DNA from: Streptacidiphilus sp. 4-A2
Lineage (GTDB): Bacteria > Actinomycetota > Actinomycetes > Streptomycetales > Streptomycetaceae
Length of the DNA: 64,000 nt
Assembly: GCA_014284505.1 (NCBI GenBank)
Contig: JAAFYY010000001.1
Location: 3,410,001 to 3,474,000 of the forward strand
Direction: 5' to 3'
The position numbers were made by a program, and so were the translations under genes. This document shows, one piece after another, positions 9,789-20,675 of the stretch. The notes under the pieces were generated by a model. The model did no database searches, had not been told where the DNA came from, and worked only from the letters and a program-made list of their open reading frames with translations. Every line of letters starts with the position of its first letter. Position 1 is the stretch's first letter.

Positions 9789-10777
9789 GTGGTGCTGGGC
9801 CCGGACGGTCCGCGGCTGGAGCCCTCCCCGGCGGAGCGGCCGCCGGCGAGCACGCGGTCAGGGTCCGGGTCGAACTGGCCGGGTCTGCCGGTCGGACCTC
9901 AAGGAGGTGGCCGGAAGCCGGCACGGGGCAAGCCAGTTCGGGCACGAGATCGTCGGCACGGTCGAGCGGTCCACCCTCCCCGGCCTGCGCCGGGGCTGCG
10001 GGTCACCTGGACCCCAATGTGACGGTCGGACGCAGCACCGGCTTCGCCGGCGCCATGTGGGCGGCCGGCCCGGCCGACCGGCTCACCGCGGCGCTGCCGG
10101 CCGTACCGGAGCACATCGCCGCGCGCACGCTGGTGTTCGCGGAGCCTGGCCTGCGCCCGCCACTGCCTGGCCGCGGTCGCCCGGCACCTGGGCGGCGAAC
10201 CCGCCGGGCTGCGCCTGGGCGTGCTCGGCGCGGGGACCGCCGGGGTGCTCATCGCCTCCCTCGCCCGGGCCGCGGGTCTGGAGGTCACCCTGGCCAACCG
10301 GAGCCCCGACCGCCGGTCGTTCCTGCGGGAACGCGAGGTGGTCGACGCCCCGGTGGGCCCGATGGCGGCCGTGCCGAGCGGCTCGCTGGACGTCGCGGTG
10401 GTCGCGACCAGCTTCGTCCTCCCCGAGGTGCTGCGCGAAGCGCTGCGGATGACCGCCCCGGGCGGGCTGGTGCTGCTGTACGGCGGTACCGCGCCGGCGA
10501 CTCGCTCCCGGGGCTGGAGTGCGACCTGGACACCGTGCGGCGGCGCCAGATCGCCGAGCCGGTCAGCTGGCAGGGCAGGCGGCTGCGCATCGGCGGCAGC
10601 TACGGCACGGTGCGCGCCGACTTCGACGCGGCCCTGCGGGACCTCGCGCAGGCGGTCGTCCCGGCGCACCGCATCGAGCGGCTGATCACCCAGGAGGTAT
10701 CGCTCCGCCAGCTCCCGCGCGTGCTGCGGGAGAAGAGCAGCGGCCGGCATGTCGGCAAGACCCTCGTCCTGCCGTGA
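9789..10777 (+). CDS. Zinc-type alcohol dehydrogenase, ValN-like cyclitol reductase (frame changes)
   Basis: This is a medium-chain dehydrogenase, readable through several frames. It shows DLKEVAGSRHGASQFGHEIVG (a GHE catalytic-zinc motif region), then a Rossmann domain with LGVLGAGTAGVLIASLARAAG, ending TLVLP at 10777. ATG/GTG choice is unclear because the first 120 bases change frame; GTG 9789, directly after the aminotransferase, is the best candidate. The family reduces cyclitol ketones or enes in validamycin-type pathways (ValN). It is the last gene of the rightward arm and faces the convergent MarR gene. Confidence 0.75.
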
Positions 10778-10783
10778 GGGGCG

Positions 10784-11263
10784 TCACCCGGGCTCTCCGG
10801 GCCGGTCCGCCGCGACCAGGCGGGTCAGCAGCTCGACGAGTTGCGTGAGCTCCTCGGCCGGGAGCGAGCCGAACGCCCGCGGCGGGCGCAGCAGGATGGC
10901 GTCGGCGGTGGCGATGGCCTCCCGCCCGGCACTGGTGAGCGCGACCAGTTTGCGGCGGCGGTCCTCGGGTGCGGCAGCCGCTGCACCAGGCCGTGGCTTC
11001 GAGTTTGTCCACGACCAGGGTGGTGTAGGGGGCGTCGGCGCCGATGAACTCCGCGAGTTGACGGAGTGTCATCGAGCCTTCACGGAGCCGGAAGAGCACC
11101 TTTCCGCGCCGGCGCCGAGCCGGAACCCGAGCGCCTCGGCGAGATCGCCGTGCCGGTTGTGCGCCTCGGCGAAACCGTGCAACAGGGCCCAGGCGCGCTC
11201 CGCGGCGCCTGCCGGGTCGGCCGGTGGCTCCGAACCGCCGAGCTTCGTCGGGGAGTTCACCAC
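10784..11263 (-). CDS. MarR-family transcriptional regulator (frame changes)
   Basis: This is a winged-helix regulator of about 158 aa. The N-terminal segment from GTG 11263 (ERAWALLHGFAEAHNRHGD) and the DNA-binding part (VLFRLREGSMTLRQLAEFIGADAPYTTLVVDKLEA) are in different frames, as is the C-terminal helix (LTQLVELLTRLVAADRPGEPG, ending 10784). The start overlaps the stop of the SDR gene, so the two form an operon. It probably autoregulates the pair through the palindrome upstream of the SDR start. Confidence 0.75.
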
Positions 11264-11960
11264 GCCACGGTCCGGCCCAGGTAGTCGACATAGTGCAGCC
11301 CGGCCTTGCCCTGGAGCGAGTCGAGGGTGCGGACGACGTTGGGGATGCTCTCCTCGATGCTCAGCCGGGCGCCCGACCCGCCCATCTCGGTGCGCACCCA
11401 GCCGGGGCCATCAGCACCAGCGTCCTGGCGTCCTCGCGGTGGCGGGCGGCATAGCTGCGCACGAAGGTGTTCAGGGCCGCCTTGCTGCCGCGGTACACCT
11501 CGTGCCCGCCGGTCTCGTTGTTGGCCACGCTGCCCTGCCCGGAGGACATCACCCCGATCGTGCCCGTCGGCGTGACCAGATCCGCCAGCGCTTCGATGAC
11601 CCGGAGCGGGCTGAGCGCATTGGTGACCATGACCCGGACGAACTCCTCGGTCGACGCCTCGGCCACGGTGCCCTCGGGCTCGTTGGTGACACCGGCGTTG
11701 ACGAAGAGCAGGTCGAAGGTCCGCCCCGCCAGACGCTCGCGCAGCGCCGCGATCTGCTCGGGCACGGTGACGTCGACGGTCTCGATCTCGATGTCCGCCC
11801 CGTGCCCGTCGGCGAGTTCGTGCAGCGGCGTCGCCGCCGCGCCGCGCACGGTGCCGACGACCTGCCACCCGCCCCGCAGCCACTCCTGCGCCAGGGCCAG
11901 TCCGAGGCCGCGGGACGCACCGATCAGCAGTACTCGCCGGGCCGAATTGTTTGTAGTCAT
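11257..11960 (-). CDS. Short-chain dehydrogenase/reductase (one frame change)
   Basis: A Rossmann oxidoreductase, about 234 aa: nucleotide loop LIGASRGLGLALAQ, NAG in LFVNAGVTNEP, catalytic Ser region MSSGQGS, and YRGSKAALN (Tyr-x3-Lys). The frame changes near 11408, after VLMAPAG, and continues WVRTEMGG to the stop at 11257. It is first in a two-gene operon with the MarR regulator. It resembles C-factor-type SDRs; the substrate is unknown. Confidence 0.8.
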
Positions 11961-11961
11961 G

Positions 11962-11975
11962 ACAACTATTGTTGT
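11962..11975. promoter_or_regulatory. Inverted repeat ACAAC-TATT-GTTGT, probable MarR operator
   Basis: A perfect 5+4+5 palindrome lies 2 bp upstream of the SDR start codon in an AT-rich patch (GTTGTGCGTATAACTATC follows). This is the expected place for an autoregulatory MarR site. Binding is inferred only from position and symmetry. Confidence 0.45.
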
Positions 11976-12050
11976 GCGTATAACTATCTCCGTCAAGCCC
12001 GACACGCGGAACCCCACGCGCGGAGCGCCGTCCACGGGACGACGGCGGGG

Positions 12051-13698
12051 TCAGTGTGTTCCGTCGGCGATCGGGCCGAGGGACAGCGCGGGCAGGAAGT
12101 TGAGCAGGGCCAGGATCAGCGCCGCCCCGGTCGCCAGGGTCACGAAGTTGAGCCCGTAGGGGCGGAGCGTGCCCACGGTCACCGCGCCGGGCCGCTGCCG
12201 GGCGAGCCGGCCGGCCAGGGCCAGGATGAAGGCCATCGGCAGGTAGCGTCCGACAAACATGTCGGCCGCCATGGTCAGGTTGTAGAACGGCGTGTCGCCG
12301 TTCAGCCCGGCCATGGAACTGCCGTTGCTCTGCACATTGCTGGTGAAGGCGTAGATGATCTCGGTGAGTCCGTGCGCGCGGCGGGGTTCCATCGCGGCCC
12401 GCCCCTCGGTCAGGGCGACGGCGACCGCGGTGGACACCAGGATCAGCGTCGGCGCCACCAGCGCGTAGCAGACCACGTACCGCATCTCGCCGAAGCCGAT
12501 GCGTTTGCGCAGGTACTCGGGGTGCGGCCGACCATCAGACCGCCGACGAACACCGCCAGCAGGACCGCGATCAGCAGCCCGTACAGCCCGCTGCCGGTAC
12601 CACCGGGGCTGACCTCGCCGAGCATCATGGCGGCGAGCAGCACCCCGCCGCCCAGGCTGGAGAAGCTGTCGTAGGAGGCCGCGCCCGCGCCGTCGGCGGA
12701 TCCGGTGGCGGAGACGCCGAACAGGGTGCTGCCGTTGATCCCGATCCGGGTCTCGGTGCCCTCGTACTGCCCGCCGACGGCGGCGGTGACCGTACCGGTG
12801 TGGACGCTCTGCGCCAGCGCCGCGGCTCCCAGCAGCAGCCCGAAGAGGATGCCGACGACGGCGAGCAGGGTCCAGCTCTGCTTGAGGCTGCCCACCATGC
12901 GGCCGAAGGCGCGGATGAAGGCGGTGGGCACCAGCAGCATCAGCAGGATCTCCAGGGCGTTGCTCCACGCCGAGGGGTTCTCGAACGGGTGGGCGCTGCT
13001 GGCGTTGAAGAATCCGCCGCCGTCGCCGGACATCAGCTTGATCGACTCCCAGGAGCCGACCGGGCCGCCGATCAGGGTCTGCTTGGCCCCGGCCACCGTG
13101 GTGAAGGTCTGCGCGCCGTGCAGGTTCTGCTCCACGCCCAGGGCGATCAGCAGCAGCCCGAAGACGGCGGCCAGCGGCAGCAGCACCCGCAGGACGCAGC
13201 GGAACAGGTCGACCCAGAAGTTGCCCAGGTCGGCGGTGCTGCGCCGGACCAGGCCGGGATCAGGGCCAGGCCGACGCACATGCCGACGGCCGCCGAGGCG
13301 AAGGCCTGGACGCCGAGCCCGGCCATCACCGCGAGGTGTCCGGTGGTGGTCTCCCCCGCGTAGTTCTGCCAGCTGGTGTTGGTGGTGAAGCTGACGGCGG
13401 TGTTCAGGGCCAGCTGCCAGGGCATCCCGCGGTGCCCGAGCGACCAGGGCAGCCACTGCTGGCAGGTGCACAGCCCGAACAGGGCGAGGACGCTCATCAG
13501 GCTGAACGCCATCAGCGCGGTGAAGTAGTGCTTCCAGTCCTGTTCGCGGTCCGGGTCGATGCCGCAGACCCGGTAGAGCAGGCGTTCGGCGCGCCAGTGG
13601 GAGCCGCCGTCCAGGGTCCGGGCCAGGTAGTCGCCCAGGGGGACGTGCACGGCGACCAGCACCGCGAGCAGCAGCAGGGCTTGCAGCCAGCCGGCCAT
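12051..13698 (-). CDS. kdpA: KdpA, potassium-binding subunit of the Kdp ATPase (two frame changes)
   Basis: The channel-like membrane subunit, about 549 aa. Selectivity-filter regions are visible: NTAVSFTTNTSWQNY, SGDGGGFFNASSAHPFENP, and FTSNVQSNGSSMAGL. Frame changes occur near 13257 and 12530; the C-terminus is NFLPALSLGPIADGTH. ATG 13698 has AAGGAG upstream and starts 2 bp after the kdpC stop. It is the last gene of the operon, whereas kdpA usually comes first. Confidence 0.88.
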
Positions 13699-13700
13699 GG

Positions 13701-14595
13701 TCAGGACTCCTTCGCGGGGTAGGGGTGGCTGCGGTCCAGCGCCAGGTTCAGTTCCAGCACATTGACGCCCGGCCCGCCGAGCACACCGAGGGCGCGTCCG
13801 GTGGTGTACTGCCGGATCAATGCCAGCACGACGGCCGACGGGAGGCCGCGGGCCCGCGCGACCCGCGGTGCCTGGAGCCGCGCGTAGGCCGGGCTGATCT
13901 GCGGATCGAGCCCGCTGGCGCTGGCGGTGACCGCGTCCGGCGGCACGGCCGGGTCGGCGGGCGCGTCGCCGCGCACCGGGACGACCAGGGCGCGGCTGTA
14001 GTCCTGGCCCGGCTCGGCGCAGGTCACCCGGACGCCCCGGTAACTGCTCAGGAAGGGCTTCGCGGGGCAGGCCTGGTCGAGGCTGACGACGCGCGTGACG
14101 GCGCCGGTCAGCCCCTCGGCGCGGAAGACGCCGAGCACCGCGCCGGCCCCGTCCGGGGTGCAGTAGGGGCGCGCGCCGTCGACGTGCTCCAGCTGCCCCA
14201 CCGCCAGGCTGCGCGCGCAGACCTGGCTGAGCAGGCTCGGCCGGCCGGAGCCCGGATCTCCCGGCGTGGGCAGGGTGTCCACCACGTCCTGGGGGCGAGA
14301 TTGCCCGCGCCGCTGGCGGTCGGGTCGTAGCCGGCGCCGGCGTCGGAGGGGCGCGGCTGGAAGTACTGGACCAGCGGATCGCCCTTGGCGTCGGTGAACT
14401 CCTGGCCGATGAGGCTGCTGCCGACGACTCTGCCGTGGGCCCGCACCAGCGAGCCCTGGGCCTGCTGGCGCAGCCCGGCACCAGGGCGAGGGCGGTCAGG
14501 CCCAGCGGGTAGAGCAGGCCGGTCACCAGGGTGAGGACGAGCACGACCCGGGCTGCCGCCAGGTTCTGGGCGGCCCAGTGCGGTATGCGACGCAT
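13701..14595 (-). CDS. kdpC: KdpC, small subunit of the Kdp ATPase (frame changes)
   Basis: The start ATG 14595 lies 2 bp after the kdpB stop. One N-terminal membrane helix ([20 protein letters not shown]) is followed by [26 protein letters not shown] and, after further frame changes near 14290-14300, the C-terminal [29 protein letters not shown] and [10 protein letters not shown]. About 297 aa, longer than many KdpC proteins (about 190-220). It stabilises the complex and raises ATP affinity. Confidence 0.87.
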
Positions 14596-14597
14596 GA

Positions 14598-16763
<2,166 letters not shown>

Positions 16764-16764
<1 letters not shown>

Positions 16765-16853
16765 CAGCGCCTCCCCGGGCTGCGGACGGCCAGGACACGA
16801 CGGCCGGCCGGGCCGACCGCGACCAGCGGCCCGGCTGGACTGTCCACACTCAT
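16764..16853 (-). CDS. Possible degenerate KdpF-like small protein
   Basis: A 29-codon frame from ATG 16853 ends in TGATG with kdpB. Its length and place match KdpF, the single-helix stabiliser of the pump. It starts MSVDSPAGPLVAV and ends RSPGRR, but it carries Pro, Gly and Arg where KdpF has an unbroken hydrophobic helix. It could be a diverged kdpF, a translational-coupling leader, or chance. Confidence 0.35.
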
Positions 16854-17196
16854 GTGAGTACCCCTCAGTCTTCCGGGCGGCGGCGCCCGCCTCCGCCCGG
16901 AGACATGAAAGCGCTGGTCCCCGGTCCGCTTACGCCGTCCTGACGCGCTCCCAACACAAAGGCGGCCAATCTTTGCGAAGCATTGGCGGCGGGCGCCTCC
17001 GACGGCGTGTCTGCGACAGGAACCCGCCAACAGGCGGCGGCGGAGGACGGCGTCCGCTCTGTCCGGGTTCGGGGTCCGCCGGTTCCGCGCGGGCATCTGA
17101 ACGAGTTCTTAGTGCCCGGTAGGGCAGACTGCTCCGCGACACCGAGCAGCAGCCACCACGGGATCCCTCCCCAGCACTCAAGGAAGGACGCTGCCG
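16854..17196. other. Divergent intergenic region, kdp / small membrane protein
   Basis: This 343-bp gap separates the leftward kdp operon from the rightward DUF6069-like gene, so it must hold both promoters. I looked for a c-di-AMP (ydaO) riboswitch and for KdpE direct repeats and found nothing convincing. AAGGA occurs at 17180-17184, at a ribosome-binding distance from ATG 17197. Confidence 0.5.
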
Positions 17197-17693
17197 ATGA
17201 TGCCTCCCGCCATGCGTCTTCTGCGCCTGGACCTCGCGCCCGCCCACCGCGGGCCCCACCCCCTGCGCCTCGCGCTGGCCGCCCTGTGCGCCGTCGCCGG
17301 GTCACTGGCCGGCGACGCACTGCTGGTCCTCGCGGGCGTGGCCGTGTTCCCGGCGACCAGGGATATGTGCACTTCCAGTTCGCCGACTACAGCAAGCTGA
17401 CCGTGATCGGTGTGGTCATCGCCTGCGCCGCCTGGCCGCTGACCACCAGGATCAGCTCCGACCCGCGCTGGCTGTTCCTGCGCATGGCCGTCCTGGTCAC
17501 CCTGGTGCTGCTGCTGCCGGACCTGTACATCCTGGAGCAGGGCCAGTCCGCGCAGGCCGTGACCGTGCTGATGGTGATGCACCTCGTCATCGGCGTGGTG
17601 ACCTACGCCGCGCTGGTGGGCCTGGCCCCGGTCCGCGCGGCGCGGTCCGAGGGCGACCGGCCCCGGCAGGACGCGGTGACCGGCAGCCGCTGA
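17197..17693 (+). CDS. Small four-helix membrane protein, DUF6069-like (one frame change)
   Basis: About 165 aa. Helix 1 (LALAALCAVAGSLAGDALLVLAGVAVF) is in one frame, then, after a change near 17355, three more hydrophobic segments follow: KLTVIGVVIACAAWPL, RMAVLVTLVLLLPDLYIL and VLMVMHLVIGVVTYAALVGL. The organisation (helix, short loop, VIACAAWPL, PDLYIL, MHLVIGVV) fits the actinobacterial DUF6069 family as I recall it. Function unknown. Confidence 0.7.
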
Positions 17694-17790
17694 CAGCGGC
17701 CCACCGGCCACCGGGGCAGCTCGCGGTACGGGCAGCCGACGACGCGCGGCCCGTCGGCCGTCCCGCTTCCGGGCCGGTGCTGACGAACCG

Positions 17791-18801
17791 TCAATCATTC
17801 GGAGGGTCGGCCGCCGGGGAGCGTCCGGGGGTCTGCGGCGCGTGGCGGATCAGGCCGGTGCGTTTGACCGTCGCCAGCAGCGGGGTGGTGTCTATGGCGG
17901 TGATGCCGCCCAGGGCACCCACGGTGCCGGTCAGGAAGGTGTACAAGGCGTCCAGATCGGCCGCGGCGAGGGCGACCAGCAGATTGGCCGGCCCGGTGGC
18001 GGCGGCGGTGAACCGGACCTGCGGGTGGGCGCTGAGGGCCTGCGCGGTCTCCTGCAACGCGCCGGGCCGCACGCTGATCCACAGCAGGGCCTCGGCGTGC
18101 GCGCCGAGAAGTGCGAAGTCCACCTCGGTGGCCAGCCGCAGGACCTGGCCGCGGACCAGGGCGTCGAGCCGTCGGCGGGCGGTCAGCGCGGTCGTCCCGG
18201 CGCGGCGGGCGAGATCGGTGTAGCTGGTCCGGCCGTCCTCGGTCAGGGCCGCGATCAGCGGGGTGTCGAGGTCGAGCGATGCGGGGGCCGTGGTCGGCGG
18301 CGCGGGGTCCAACTGGGCCGCCTCCTGCGGGGAGAGCAGTCCGGCCGTCCACCGGAACGCGGTGGGGAAGACCCGCAGCAGGGTGTGCGAGGTCCAGGAG
18401 TGGACCGCGTCGGTGGCCGGGAGGTCGCGCAGCAGCAGGGAGTTGCGGGCCTCGGGGCCGTCGAGGAAGAAGACCGTGGAGATCTCGTCGCCGCCGCTGA
18501 GGATGTCCACCCACACGGTGTCGGTACGGCGGGCCAGCGCCTGGGCGACCTGGCGGATCCGGTTGGGGCGGCAGCGGATCCGCAGCGCAATCGGGATCAG
18601 CTGCGGGAAGTGCGCGGGATTGCGGACGGCGGTGGCGCGCAGCGTGCCGTCGGCGTAAAGCGGCGCGGCCCGGCGCACCACGGTGCGCTCGGACAGGCCC
18701 AGGCAGCGGCCGACGTCCCGCCAGGAGGCCCGCGGCGCGGCGAGCAGGACAGCGGCGATCCGGCGGTCCTTCTCATCGAGCATCTGGCGCATGATCTGCA
18801 T
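17791..18801 (-). CDS. Two-module Lrp/AsnC-family regulator
   Basis: Intact, 336 aa from ATG 18801 (MLDEKDRR at 18783 is an alternative start). Two consecutive units are visible. An N-terminal helix-turn-helix (LDEKDRRIAAVLL...LSERTVVRRA) leads to a ligand-type domain, and a second helix-turn-helix (DTPLIAALTEDGRTSYTDLARRAG...TARRRLDAL) is followed by another sensor domain (ALLWISVRPGALQETAQAL, TGPANLLVALAAADLDALYTFL). Lrp proteins sense amino acids or other small ligands. It is divergent from the amidohydrolase gene, which it probably regulates. Confidence 0.9.
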   Translation of the reverse strand: MQIMRQMLDEKDRRIAAVLLAAPRASWRDVGRCLGLSERTVVRRAAPLYADGTLRATAVRNPAHFPQLIPIALRIRCRPNRIRQVAQALARRTDTVWVDILSGGDEISTVFFLDGPEARNSLLLRDLPATDAVHSWTSHTLLRVFPTAFRWTAGLLSPQEAAQLDPAPPTTAPASLDLDTPLIAALTEDGRTSYTDLARRAGTTALTARRRLDALVRGQVLRLATEVDFALLGAHAEALLWISVRPGALQETAQALSAHPQVRFTAAATGPANLLVALAAADLDALYTFLTGTVGALGGITAIDTTPLLATVKRTGLIRHAPQTPGRSPAADPPND

Positions 18802-18921
18802 TCTAAGCCAGGAGTCTGGCGTACTTCCTGTGCTGGTTGCCTCGGAATGGTCCTGATCCTGCCGCAAGCCCGTACAAAGGTCTGGTCGGACAAGAACCCC
18901 TGACACTGCTGGAGGAAGACC

Positions 18922-20539
18922 ATGACCGATCACGGTGCCGATCTGCTGATCCGCGCGGCCGCGGTGCACACCCTGGTGCCCGGCCAGGCCCCGCAGCGGG
19001 CCCTGGCGGTCCGCGGCGACCGCATCGCCGCCCTGTCCCCCGACCCGAACGGCCTGGACCACTGGGTGACCGCGCGCACCACGGTCCACGACCTGCCCGG
19101 CGCGACGGTGCTGCCCGCATTCGACGACACGCACACGCACCTGGTCTTCGCCGGGTTCAGCGCGCACGACGTCCCGGTGCACCAGGCCCGCACCATCCCC
19201 GAGTTCGTGGAACTGATCCGCCGGCGGGCCGAGACCACTCCCGAGGGTCAGTGGATCCGCACCACGGCCAACTGGCAGGAGCTCAACCTCGCCGAGCGCC
19301 GTATGCCCACCGCCGCGGAACTCGACCGGGCCACCGACCGCCACCCGGTCCTGGTCAAGCGCGGCGGCCACAACGACGTCGTCAACAGCTGTGCGCTGCG
19401 CCTGGCGGGCATCACCGAGGACACCCCGGTACCGGCCGGCGGGGTGATCGGCCGCGACGCCGAGGGACGGCTGACGGGCCGTCTGATCGACAACGCCATG
19501 GGCCTGGTGGAGCATCTGGTCCCGGCGCCCGACCGGGCGCAGACCGTCGCCGGGCTGCGCCTGGCCAGCAGCCGCTACGCCGCCGCCGGGATCGGCACCG
19601 TACGCGACTGCATGGTCACCCCCGACAACTACGCCTCGCTGCTGGCCGCCCGCGAGGCCGGCGCGCTCAGCACCCGGGTGCGCGCCCTGATCTCGGCGAT
19701 CGGCCTGACCAGCGCGGCCCAGGTGGATGACCTGCTCGACGTCATGGAGGACTGGCGCTACAGCGCCGACCCGTGGCTGCGGGTGTGGGGGGTGAAGTTC
19801 ATGTTCGACGGCGGACTGGAGGCCGGAGCCACCGAGGAGCCCTATGCCTGCGACCACGCCTTCTCCGGAACCCTGACCTGGGCCCCGGAGGTACTGGCCG
19901 ACTCCGTCGAGGCGGTGGTCCGGCGCGGCTGGCGGGTCGGCACCCACGCCTACGGCGACCGCGCCGTGCGGCTCCTGCTCGACGTCTACGAGCAGGTCCT
20001 GCGGCGCGTGCCCGGCCTGCCGCGGGGACGCTGGTGATGGAGCACGGCGGCCTGGCCGGGGCCGAACAGCAGGCCCGCGCCGTCGCGTTGGGCATCCCGG
20101 TGACCATCCAGCAGCCACTGCTGCACGACACCGCCGAGGTGGAACTGGGCTTCTGGGGCCCGGAGCGCGTCGCCGCGCTCTTCCCGCCCGCGGCTGGCTC
20201 GACCGGGGCGCCCAGGTCAGCGCCGGATCCGACTTCCCCGTGCCAGTTCGGCGCCATGCGCTCGGTGTGGGGCATGACCACCCGGCAGACCGTCATCGGG
20301 GTCCAGGGCCCCGAGCACGCCATCAGCTACGCCGAGGCCCTGCCGCTGCACACCGTGCAGGCCGCCCGCCTGCTCGGCGAGGAGCACCTGCGCGGCACCC
20401 TCACCCGGGCCGGCTGGCCGACCTCACCATCTGGGACCACGACCCCGCCCACTGCCCCAGCGAGACCCTGCGAGACCTCAACCCCACCCATACCGTCATC
20501 GGCGGCCTCCTGGTCCACCAGCCCGGGGCCACCGGCTGA
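18922..20539 (+). CDS. YtcJ-type metal-dependent amidohydrolase (frame changes)
   Basis: An amidohydrolase-3 superfamily enzyme of about 535 aa. Signature residues: FDDTHTHL (metal HxH), the Lys in WGVKFMFDGG, and GTHAYGDRAV. Frame changes occur near 20030 (GTLVMEHGGLAGAEQQARA follows), near 20190, and near 20420 before ADLTIWDHDPAHCPSETL. ATG 18922 lies 121 bp from the divergent Lrp gene, with GGAGGAAG upstream. Such enzymes hydrolyse N-acyl or cyclic amide compounds; the substrate is not evident. Confidence 0.85.
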
Positions 20540-20675
20540 GATCCCGCCGCCGGTCCGCCCTGAGCATCCGGTCGTTTCCTGGTCGTCCTTTGTCCGTCGC
20601 CAGTTGCCCGTTCCCGGACGGCGGCCGAGTGGGCATGGGGGCACCGCGACGGCCGGAACGGGCAGCGAGGGAGCG

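Noticed and set aside
16854-17196. c-di-AMP riboswitch before the kdp operon
   Set aside because: I searched for the conserved stems of the ydaO class and saw no convincing set.
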